Assembly: GCF_905163445.1 (NCBI RefSeq)
Contig: NC_053200.1
Coordinates: forward strand, 7,316,001 to 7,380,000
Direction of reading: 5' to 3'
Length of the DNA stretch: 64,000 nt
Source: Pararge aegeria
Lineage: Eukaryota > Arthropoda > Insecta > Lepidoptera > Nymphalidae
The notes under the pieces were generated by a model. It was not told the origin of the DNA and made no database searches. It saw only the letters and a program-made list of their open reading frames with translations. Every line of letters begins with the position of its first letter. The stretch's first letter is position 1. Shown in pieces: positions 54,876-64,000 of the stretch. Position numbers and translations under genes: made by a program.

Positions 54876-56234
54876 TGAAGTGGGATCAAGGTCAAGACGG
54901 TGACGCCCAGCAATGGGACTATTGCATCCCACTGAATAGCCGGTCTCTGTTATATGATGCAATACAGTTTAGGGCTGGTGGGCATGATAAATTATTCCTA
55001 TACTTCAGGCATTACTTGCTATGAGAATACGATTAATTGCTTGTTGGTACTGCTCCAAATTCAATAGAGGTGTATATTGTATTGGTATTGAATATATTCA
55101 ATAGAGGTGAAGTTGATACATTTATTTGTTCGTTTAGCAATTCGAACCTCCCATTCTTCTGAAATCAAGTCTCAACCTTTTATCGCAAGTATGTAATATT
55201 TCGTATGAATGATTACTGGTTACGTTGTGTCCACTTTCTAAAAGATACCAACAGGAGCCTCCTACCAAACAAGGCCAGATAAAATTTAGAAAAAATTAAT
55301 TCCCCTGACACCCGGAACCTCCTATATCATAGCGCATTAGCACTTTTCTCAACCGCCAGGGAGTTTGACAAAGAAAGTTCATAGACCAGATCTTCTGGCT
55401 TCAATCACGATTGCCTTTAATGGAGTGTGCTTGTCGAGAAGTTGCCCATTCACTCTTGATTTGAGGGAAACCCCTTGATACGTATATGGGATGATGGGCA
55501 CTCTAGATTTTTGTGGGATAGTCAAGTGACTTTGCGATAGTGTCCCAAATGTCTTACTGATGAGTCTCCTAGCTCGACAATCAACTGAATCCAGTATCAA
55601 GCTGATATTTGGCGGAACCATCCTAGACCCAACTTAAGCTTGGTACAGTGTTGAAAGCTGTGAAAAGTTGTACTTTTGCCAGCTGTTTTAACCTAGGTAT
55701 AATTAAAGAGCCGTAGAGTGAATTTTTATCCGCTCCAACCAGGTGCGGTTCCTGTGTCAAAAAGCATATATTGCACCTGACCGAAATCGTCGATAAATTT
55801 AAATGCTATCACAATTATTATTCACATTAATATTTGCTATTATTTTAAATTAACTTTTGTTATCATAAATTTTCCGAAATGGTATCTATCTGCTAGTGGT
55901 ACTATTTAATTCACAAAAGCAATTTTAACTATAATTATTTGCAGTTAATGAACTTCGGCGGCTTTTGCTTATCCTGCATTTTTCAATAATGACATTATGA
56001 TCATTGAATACATTCAGAGAACTTCTGACGGCGAATATTGTTTTTATCTTTCATGAAAGTTCTATTCGAATTGGTGGCTAGCCTTAGAAGGATTGGTTTT
56101 CATTGAATTCTTTATTTACAAAAGCGAATATGAAACATCGTTTTTTTTAATAAATAAAACTAGATGATAAATTCTATAAAAAAAGTATTACAATTAAATC
56201 GTGTATGATAAAAAAGCGGTCTGTTAGAGAATAT
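54876..56234. other. Unassigned DNA
   Basis: 55379-55621 is open on the minus strand and begins VPPNISLILDSVDCRARRLI, weakly like the region after RT in some LINEs; not enough for a call. gctggtgggcatgataaatta at 54975 resembles repeat S (61672). Confidence 0.3.
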
Positions 56235-56480
56235 GGCAGTTATATTATAGCCATACCCCTCATAGGTTTCTACTCGTCTTCGTACGCTAATTGCACGCAT
56301 CGTTTATCGCGACGCTAAATCTCGTAGCGGCACCTCTTTATCGCTAAGGAGGTAACTAGCCACAGCTGGAGCACACTTGACCAGACTAGAGCAAGTTCAG
56401 AAATTATTAATGCTGGTTGTCAAACCCCGAAACTCCAACTTAAAAAAACAGCGTCGACTGCTACGCCAGTGAAGTCGTCT
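56235..56480 (-). mobile_element. SINE-E copy
   Basis: cgctaaatctcgtagcggca, tcgctaaggaggtaactagcc, then a tRNA-like head near tcgactgctacgccagtg. Confidence 0.5.
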
Positions 56481-56725
56481 TCACTGAGAATGAGAATGGT
56501 TTAAGCCGTTTTCCACCACACAGGCCAATTGCGGATCGGCAGACGTCGCAAGCCTTTGAGAACAGCATGGACAACTTTTAAAACTTTTAAGCATGCAGGT
56601 TTCCTCGTGATGTTCCTCTTGACCGTTAAAATAATTGATATTTAATTGCTTAAAACAGTTGCAAGTCGGGAATCGAATCCGGTGCCCCAGAAGGGTCAGA
56701 AAGGTCACCGCTTCCCTGCAAGGAT
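56481..56725 (-). mobile_element. SINE-B copy
   Basis: gttttccaccacacaggcca core, catgcaggtttcctcgtgatg block and a head with gggaatcgaatccggtgcc. Lies end to end with the SINE-E copy. Confidence 0.65.
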
Positions 56726-56805
56726 TTGTAGTTGTAGAAAAGACCAATTGGTTCCAAATCGTAATCAATTGGCACCTTATTACGGATTTGAATAAATAAA
56801 TGTTA

Positions 56806-57003
56806 ATGCAACCATTTTACACGACTTAACAATGAATAACTGTAAACTCTATATCCCTGAGGATGCTCCGGTGTTGAACGTGCGTAAAGAGTTCATTGCC
56901 GAACGTCTGTTTGGTATGAAGTATAATTATTGAAGAAATTAAAAATTACACCTTAAAAATTCTCCTGTTTTACGCGGAATATAGCATATTGAGCTTAATT
57001 TTT
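56806..57003 (+). repeat. Repeat H monomer
   Basis: cttaacaatgaataactg, cctgaggatgctccg, gaacgtgcgtaaagag, attctcctgttttacgcgg, gagcttaattttt: the order found, complemented, in the left half of the foldback at 60962-61260. Confidence 0.6.
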
Positions 57004-59330
57004 GGAATTAAGTCGTTTATTAGACGGTACAATATGATAGAGTTATGGTTTGAATTCACAGTCTACGGTAGAGTCAATTGAAAGTGTAATTTCACCATGT
57101 GTTTGAATATCCATCCAACTTTTCATACACGTTTTATGTTAGGCTGCGAGTTTCGTATAACGTACTGAATAAAACTCACAGCTGTTACATTTCAGCACTT
57201 TGCTTACAAAGTTCAGTTAACGCATAGTTCGTAGCTTTTCCATTTGGAAGCTGAATTGAAACGTTTTGAACTGTTGTTAATAAACGTTTTTGACAAGTGT
57301 TTGTTTATGAGTTTAAGTTCGAAACAGCAAAATGTAAAACCGGATCAAATTCTCCCTCCGACAGTTTAACAAGGTACATTTTATCAGTATCGATTCCCAT
57401 ATAAGTTCAAGTTCATGGTTTAATGTACAAAAATACTATTCAAAGGCTGAATACAAAGTCCGTACCGTACGAAAATATCAGTAGGTATTGCTAATAGGTT
57501 TTCTCAGTGGCCTACATTTTTTTAACTTTTGAAAAGGGGAAATAAAACAAATAAGTTAGCTTTCTTTGGTCTTATTTCCAAAGCGTAATGTTTGTAATAA
57601 TTTCTGTTGATGATGAGAATAGAAAAACTTAGTCTGGTTTAAAGAAATCTAGGTAGGTATTGAAGGCTAAGTATCTACATACCTATTATGGTTCTCTTTG
57701 TTAAAATGATTTTGTAAAGGTTAAGTAGAAATATAGTAGAATTATGGTGATTGAAATGCACCTTTAAACTTTTTAATTATTTTCGACATAAACGCATTTT
57801 ATATAGCTACTAAAAGGCTCCTTTGATTTGTAGCACATAGTACATATCTATGACGGAATAAAGCTAGTTGGTTCTTTCTTTTGCCTTGATTTACAAATAT
57901 TTTTGGCTCATATCTTATTAGAAAATATTATCTTTTTTTACCTTGATTATAATGTAGCTTTCTTGAGGCCAAAGACATTTCAAAATCGGTTTTGTAGTTC
58001 TCTCGTTTCTAAAACAAAACACACTCAGGATCTTATAAGGTAGTAATATAATGTAAGTTAGAGACATACAGGTATACGTTTGGAATCTTCTTGAAGTAAT
58101 GTGAGAATGATAGCTTTATTGACTTTCGTATATTTATATCAAGAAACATATGGAAATGAAGACAGAGAACACCAACAGGAAATGTGAAACCATCGTTTTG
58201 ACAATGATTGTCCTTACCACAATATTGAAAATACATTGTTAAATATTTAAGTTATTGCGAAAATGAACAACAACCTTTTTAAATGTTACATACAAATATT
58301 ACTTAGCTAATAACTGTACAAGTCATGCCCTCGTAGAATGTTGCCCAGAAAGCTAGCTGCATTTTCCCGATGAACAGCCAGGCAGATCCATGCGCAAAAT
58401 ATGAGTAAACATTCAAACCGTTTAAGATTTATTCTAATAAACGAAATATTTCAACTTAGAATTTCATTTAATTATTTTTAGTAGTTATTATTCAAATCGC
58501 AAGTCTGATTTTTTATACATCATTGCCCAAGAATTCAATAATTTTTTTTTTACATTTTTTTTACATGCTTATGAATTAATTTATTTTAAGATAAGGCTTT
58601 ATACTTTATATTATTACAACTGGTTTATGTTTACCTCCAGGTTTAAAATACTTTCATGTAATAAACAATACACAGCAGTGGTTGCAAAGTTTTTTTTTCG
58701 ATTTTTTTTTTCTTTATCCAGAATACCTTCTTTATAGCGGCAAATAACTTTAAATTATGAAAAATTGGCCTTGAAAGCTTCTTTATAAAAAATCCTGTTC
58801 ATTTTCAAATTTATTTGGTCGGGAGATGGTTCATCGGAAAAAGGGATCTGTTTTATTGTTTTTGTATTAATGACCGAAAAGTGGAACCTGCTTTTGCATA
58901 TTCCAATACTATTTTTGTTGAAGGCATATTATTTAATTCTATGTATTACTTGGTACCTCTACCGCCCCGGAAAGACCGCAAGTGTGTTTTCAGAAGTAAT
59001 TCGTGATTTCTAATATTGTGCCAGTTCCAGAAATGATGTCATTTTACACCTCTATTAACTCTATTTATCAAATTTCTATAATGAGCCTTGTTTGGAGGCC
59101 CATAGGCTCCTTGTACGAGGTATGCCACAGAAAGCTCTGCTACTACAGAATAAATGGTATCTATGTAAAGTTAGATTTAGATTTACAATAAAGATTAAGA
59201 GATTGTGAAGTAAGCTTCGTAGCACAACGCTACGAGCAAATCGGATACATAAATGCTTTGCCGAAAACATCGTAGCTTTAGTTGCACTTTACTCATCGAC
59301 TTACCTAACCCGATTTCGAAATATCATTTC
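57004..59330. other. AT-rich DNA, nothing recognised
   Basis: Only short ORFs without recognisable domains. No bounded repeat. Confidence 0.5.
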
Positions 59331-59339
59331 CTAAACTGA

Positions 59340-59400
59340 ACAACTGTCTCGGTCGCTGAGTGGTTAGCCTGATTCCTGGGTTGTACGATTCCTGGGTTGG
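59340..59400 (+). repeat. tRNA-like SINE head fragment
   Basis: ctcggtcgctgagtggttagcctgattcctgggttg fits an A-box region, but the B box is duplicated and degenerate (gattcctgggtt occurs twice). Not a tRNA gene. Confidence 0.35.
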
Positions 59401-59530
59401 CCCAAAATTTCGGTCGTATAGGGTGTTTCTGTTAATGCTCAAACGGTGTTCATCTCCGTGCCTTAGAGAGTACGTTAAGTCGAACTCGATCATACTTTTT
59501 ATTTTTTTATCAAACTAAAGTTATCCTAAT

Positions 59531-59830
59531 CTCACCTGGTGATAAGTGATGGGCAGTCTAAAATGGTATCGAGTTATATTATGGTAGTTATACGAGTATA
59601 AAATCATATATAAAATCTGTTTTTACGCGGCATCAACCCGGCTTATTCACTAGGTGGCAAGTCTTTAACGAAAGGGTGGTAGCCACGGTGAAGCCTGCCA
59701 CCAGACAGACCAGGCAAGACAGAACTTAGAAATCATAAATAAAAATTTCCTACTTGTCCCTGCCACGAATGGAAAACGGGACTTCCCACTTACAAGACCA
59801 CAACTACTCATCACTACGCCGGCAAGGTTG
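59531..59830 (-). mobile_element. SINE-E copy
   Basis: acctggtgataagtgatggg ... cagtctaaaatgg at the tail side. Its tRNA-like head ends catcactacgccggc at about 59822. Confidence 0.5.
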
Positions 59831-59913
59831 ATAAAAAAATTGGTTGTCTGTAAAGTCGGCTTACTGACGATAGTTGAACGTGACAACATCGTAAGAAAAT
59901 ACTGATGGAATGG

Positions 59914-60147
59914 TTGCATTTTTCAAAAGAAAATTTTAATTTTATTTGTTTGATAGATATTATCGTTGCTATAAACAATTGACCCCACATTCACTTTTCA
60001 CTGTGCCTCTTTGTCGCTCGTTCCGCGCTCTCGCTTGCACTTCAAGCCTTGAATGGAACGCCTCAGAGCGAGGTAACGCCGCATACGTCATGTTTTTTTG
60101 TGCGAGCAGCCGGCTCCATCGAATTATAAGACGTTGTCACGTCAAAA
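59914..60147 (+). mobile_element. Repeat I, short copy
   Basis: Almost identical to the complement of 18808-19156 except for a deletion of about 115 bp. ACTG occurs at both deletion ends in the long copy, consistent with a microhomology-mediated deletion. Confidence 0.65.
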
Positions 60148-60177
60148 TTGTCGCTTTTATAAGGTAAACCTTGTTCG

Positions 60178-60275
60178 TACCCACCAATCCGCATTGTAGC
60201 AGTGTTTTGGGTTACGTTCTACGACCTTCGCTCTTAAGATAGGAACGCCTGTTGCCCAGCAGTGAGATAATAATG
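60178..60275 (+). repeat. Repeat T 3' fragment
   Basis: acccaccaatccgcattgtagcagtg ... cgcctgttgcccagcagtgagat, a layout close to the 3' ends of several moth LINEs. The start of the same family is at 61975-62180. Confidence 0.4.
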
Positions 60276-60961
60276 TACTAAAAATTTAGTTAAACTAGTT
60301 CTCAATAAAGATTTAGCTACTACGTTTTGTACCAAAAATATCTAAAAGATCTTCTCCGCGAAAGCCCCGTGTCATCTCTGCTGAGCCGGAATTTACTTAA
60401 AAAAGCAATTTTTCTCTTTTCCAAAGTGTTATCGGGTAAAGAAGATGGAAGTTTATAACACAAAATTATATTTCGTATGCTTCCTTTTCCAACAAGTGCA
60501 GTTTTGTGTACGTTATAAAATAGGTTTCTATTTTATAAGTCGCATAGTTTTTGATACATCTAGGTACGAAGTTTAACGAAAAATCTTTAATAAATATAGT
60601 TCGCTAAATCCGGGAAGCGTTACAAGTGCAATAAATATACGTCTCTAGAGTTACTTTCTTAGTTCGTTTTTGACGACCTTCCTAGCGCAGATGTGAACGT
60701 TGTGATTACGATACTTGTAAATTCAAAATTTTCTCTTGAGGCTTAGGCCGGACCAACATACCGACAAAGATTTGGAGTCCAGTATGATGCCGTGTAGAAA
60801 CCAAAGTAGTATGGGTTTATTATAGCTGTCATACCTCTTACAGGTTAGTCTGCTACTATCTTCGGATACATTGTGCCTTACTGACCACGGCAAGGGCTAT
60901 AAGGAAAACAAAAGGATGTTGTGGAGAACCTGGAGGATTATAAGTCAAATAAATACGGGTT
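60276..60961. other. Unassigned DNA with a SINE-E-like fragment
   Basis: cataccgacaaagatttgg and cctcttacaggttagtctgctac at 60757-60870 resemble SINE-E in plus orientation. Otherwise nothing recognised. Confidence 0.35.
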
Positions 60962-61260
60962 ATGAAAATTAAGCTTAATTTGCTATACTCCGCGAACAGC
61001 AGGATAATCTGTATGGTGTAATTTATAATTTATTCAATCCGTATACTCAACACCAAACAGATCCTCGGCAATGTACTCTCTACCGTTCTACGCACGTTCG
61101 CTCCGAAAACGGAGCATCCTCAGGAGATGTTGACTTTACAATGAATAATTGAGGTGTAAGTGACTTAACAATTATTCATTGTAAAGTCAATATCTATAAA
61201 TTGCACCATACAGATTCTCCTGCTGTTCGCGGCATATAGCAAATTAAGCTTAATTTTCAT
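60962..61260. mobile_element. Foldback element (repeat H inverted duplication)
   Basis: Outer arms 60962-61027 and 61195-61260 are reverse complements at 62 of 66 positions. An inner perfect inverted repeat (61130-61151 with 61169-61190, 22 bp) and a gctccg-aaaa-cggagc hairpin (about 61100-61115) lie inside. The monomer at 56806-57003 shows the unit from which it derives. No ORF. Confidence 0.75.
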
Positions 61261-61904
61261 AATATTTTATGGATTTCCGAAAAGTAAAGTATGTATCCAA
61301 CATAAATACGGGTATTATTCATCAAGAATTATTGCATCAAGGAAGATTATTTAATTCGATCCCATTGGAATCTGTACGTTTGTTATGCCCAATGGCTATG
61401 CCGTCGCGCGTCAACGCACTTTATTTGCATTGTCAAGTTGTAGGACAAACTAGCCAAACAAGCGCCATTGGCTCGTACGCTGCGCTTACTCAATAAGTTA
61501 GTACGGAACAATTAGGGCTTTCGAAATTCGGAACTTTCACACCCCACCGCTTCAGCTCACCAAGAAAATAAAATAAATGTTAGAAAAAAAGTTCATCAGT
61601 AGAAATAATACCGAAATAATATTAACGGAGGTAAACTTCTCCTATTCCCTGTTGCAGTACTTTGTCTGGTGGACATGATAATTTTATCCCTCGTCACAGG
61701 ATATAACCGGGGAATATTATTTTTGTCTCTGTCTGGCAAGCATAGTAGTTGTTTTTTTTATTTTGTGTAATTAATGCATCCTGGGGAGACGAATACCTAA
61801 GTAATTTGTAAATCTAACACATACAATTTTTTTTATGAATGTTGTTTCAATTTATTGTTGGTGTGTCTTATAAATAAATAAATTTTAGTGTCTAGAGACA
61901 GAAC
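61261..61904. other. Unassigned DNA with repeat S
   Basis: 61672-61746 (ggacatgataattttatccc ... aaccggggaatattattttt ... ggcaagcatagtag) looks like a common moth repeat. The rest is unrecognised. Confidence 0.35.
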
Positions 61905-62180
61905 TGTCTCGTTGGTATAGCGGTAAGCATATTCAACTATGGATCCCGAGGTCGAATAAAAAACATATGAGATTTTGTATATTTTCTATTAAAAAACTTT
62001 AGTTACCCGGCGTTATTAAATTGGAAGTATCAACCTCGGCAGCTTGGGAAGCACATAAAGCCCCGACGGCTTTTACCAGGTAACTATCACTTGGTAATCG
62101 TTATTAAAACCCGCCAACTCGCATTGAAGCAACGCGGTGAGATGCTCAATCCCCTCTTTCATGAAACGTGGCCAGTTCAA
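61905..62180 (+). repeat. tRNA-like SINE head followed by repeat T
   Basis: ctcgttggtatagcggtaag ... ggatcccgaggtcgaat is a tRNA-like head similar to that at 23078 (inverted). From about 61985 the cggcagcttgggaagcac ... acccgccaactcgcattgaagcaacgcgg block belongs to repeat T. Confidence 0.4.
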
Positions 62181-62329
62181 AGTGTATTATTTTGTAATAT
62201 GTAAATACGAAACATTTAAAGAAAATGTTAAGGAATTTGCTATAGAGACTTGAATACCAAATTCCTATACCATTCATTACCAAAAAAACGGAGAGCTTAA
62301 TTTTACTATGTGATACTTATCGACTTATT

Positions 62330-62610
62330 GGAGAGAGTAATAAAATCAGGAATGAGGAGATCCGCCAAGCTGAAATGTCGATTGGCGGGATACAAAGCCC
62401 GATGAACCGATAGACGTTGGGGGTGCTAAAGTGCTGGAGGGGCAACCTCGCACCAGTTACGCAGCGTTGGTTGACTCCCGACGAGGTGGAAAGATAACAT
62501 TGAGCGAGTCGGAGGCAGCCAATGGATTCAAGCGGCTTCCTCCGTGGTATTTGGAGCGCCCTATAAAAGATATATGTCCCGCAATGGACGTCCAGTGGTT
62601 GACATTATGA
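62330..62610 (+). pseudogene. RTE-like LINE C-terminus/3' tail
   Basis: aaaatcaggaatgaggagatccgc, ccgatgaaccgatagacgttggg, acgcagcgttggttgactcccgac, then atggacgtccagtggttgacatt and an ATTATGATTATGATGA tail. Same family and strand as 48603-48945, more diverged. Confidence 0.65.
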
Positions 62611-63709
62611 TTATGATGACCTACTTATCGCAGGAGTTAGTGGAAAACTTATACTTAATTGTATGCTCTAACAAAATCAGATAAGTGTTTTTTTTAATTA
62701 CATAAAATATGCATCCGTAAAAGTAACGCACAATGACGATCCCTGACGCAGAGGCCTTATATTAAAGGCTATTTGGGAATGTTTCTCCCTGGTTTTGGAG
62801 TAGCAAGTTACAACCCTAAGTATAAAAAGAGTATTATTTTTTTTAATCCACATCAGTAATCCAAAAATAATAAAATCCAAAAATTATAAGTATAAGATAA
62901 AATCTCAACATCTATTGACCTAGATGAATCTTTATTTTGCAACCTTCGATATATCTTAAAGAGATCTTTAGGAATTTAGCGATAAGGCGACACTTTAAAT
63001 ACCTCTTTTGTATCAATATAGCCAAGTTTAGTTTTCCTTTTCTTTACACCTTCCACTTTCGATAAGATTCCTCTGCAATTTCCAATAACTTCTCCGATTA
63101 TATTAAAACTTTTAACTTTTTGCGTCAGCTAGCAGAATTCTAAATGTGCACTCAAGGATGAGTTTGAGTTCACAAAGTGGTATATAAAATCGATAGGTAC
63201 ATAAATAATATCTGCCGCAAAACCTGTATTTCGTTGCTAGTTGCTACGAATTTGATTTGCTCGTACGAAATAAAAGATTCAGATTTAATCTGTAGGTACC
63301 GAGGGGAGTTTTATTTTGAGTAGACGGACAGCTGAGCAAAAGAAATAATTCAAAAATTTCATAGCTATTATATTCGGAATTTCATAAACTAATGAGAGTC
63401 TATTTCATATAGGAACAACATCATCATCATAATTTCTGCCACTGATGAACATAGAGAAAATAACTCAGAGAAAAGAGTGTTATAAATCATAGCCCACCAA
63501 GCTGCGCCAATACAGCGGGTGGATTGTGTAGGCTGCTACCAAATGTTATTGATAATAATCGGGGCCAACACCTGGGCGCAGCATGCTCTACTTGGCACGG
63601 GGATAGACAACACCAGTTGTCTAACTCTGCACTGGCACTGAGAATTTATAGAAAACCTACAACAAAATTAGTACCCGACCCAAAAATTTTAACCTTTATT
63701 CGATATAGA
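62611..63709. other. AT-rich DNA, nothing recognised
   Basis: catcatcatcataatttctg at 63419 and cccaccaagctgcgccaatac at 63493 look like remnants of a repeat T or SINE-B tail. No gene recognised. Confidence 0.4.
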
Positions 63710-63969
63710 AATAAATAAATAAATATACTACGACAATACACACATCGCCATCTAGCCCCAAAGTAAGCGTAGCTTGTGTTTTGGGTACTAAGAGGACTGA
63801 TGAATTGTTCTATAAGTCATTTACATAAATACTTATAATATACAGATAAACACCCACACACTGAAAAACATTTATGTTCATCACATAAATATTTTCCAGT
63901 TGTGGGAATCGAACCCACGGCCTTGGACTCAGAAAGCAGGGTCGCTGCCCACTGCGCCAGTCGCCGTCA
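63710..63969 (-). mobile_element. SINE-A copy, near full length
   Basis: (aaat)n tail, tactacgac, full core, and a head with B-box complement gaatcgaaccc and A-box complement cccactgcgcca. Both pol III boxes appear intact. Confidence 0.85.
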
Positions 63970-64000
63970 ACCGTCGTAGAGATCCGTATTATTTAATATA

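Noticed and set aside
54785..55024. Plus-strand ORF over the LINE fragment
   Set aside because: Its first part is antisense to a LINE coding region; the remainder is too short and unrecognised.
1..64000. A CRISPR array, operon or prokaryotic defence system
   Set aside because: No regularly spaced short repeats. The gene structure is eukaryotic, and the repeated units are transposable elements with tails and target duplications.

Overview
This window is eukaryotic. It is AT-rich, has long stretches without genes, and contains GT-AG exons and many tRNA-derived SINEs, non-LTR retrotransposon fragments and small DNA transposons. The repeat repertoire and the one recognisable host gene suggest an insect, most likely a lepidopteran (moth or butterfly). 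That is an inference from repeat and protein resemblance; I could not search a database. Family names such as SINE-A, SINE-B, SINE-E and repeats D, F, H, I, M, O are working labels for this window only.

Host gene: the last two coding exons of a class A neuropeptide GPCR lie on the plus strand at 622-1000 and 6496-6719, joined across a 5.5 kb intron. They encode TM5-TM6 and TM7 plus the cytoplasmic tail, and most resemble insect myosuppressin (FMRFamide-related) receptors. Earlier exons lie left of the window. The 3' splice site of exon 622 directly abuts the tail of a SINE, and the intron is full of nested repeats. After the 3' UTR (about 6720-7130) I find no further convincing host coding sequence. 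A possible untranslated first exon at about 42170-42281 is weakly supported.

Repeats by region. (1) 1-7130: GPCR gene with SINE-A and SINE-B copies and a three-level nest (RTE-like LINE, then hAT-like MITE, then repeat D). (2) 7.1-15 kb: AT-rich DNA with an inverted SINE-B pair. (3) 14.96-17.98 kb: two LINE 3' ends of one family placed head to head; the plus copy keeps an uninterrupted 727-codon reverse transcriptase ORF. (4) 18-36 kb: repeat I, SINEs, a second hAT-like MITE with 8-bp target duplications, a split LINE C-terminus and many short near-perfect palindromes. (5) 36.06-39.0 kb: a 2.9 kb RTE-type LINE flanked by a perfect 14-bp target-site duplication, with an internal deletion that removes part of the reverse transcriptase. 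(6) 39-64 kb: SINEs, RTE tails, short Helitron-like elements, a hexanucleotide microsatellite, a tandem duplication and a foldback element.

No operon, CRISPR array, rRNA gene or functional tRNA gene was seen. The genes do not act as a system. The informative layers are insertion order, transposon termini and palindromes. I found no clearly new biological system. The best candidates for follow-up are the SINE-built splice acceptor, the hAT-like MITEs, the Helitron-like elements, and the unexplained short hairpins.
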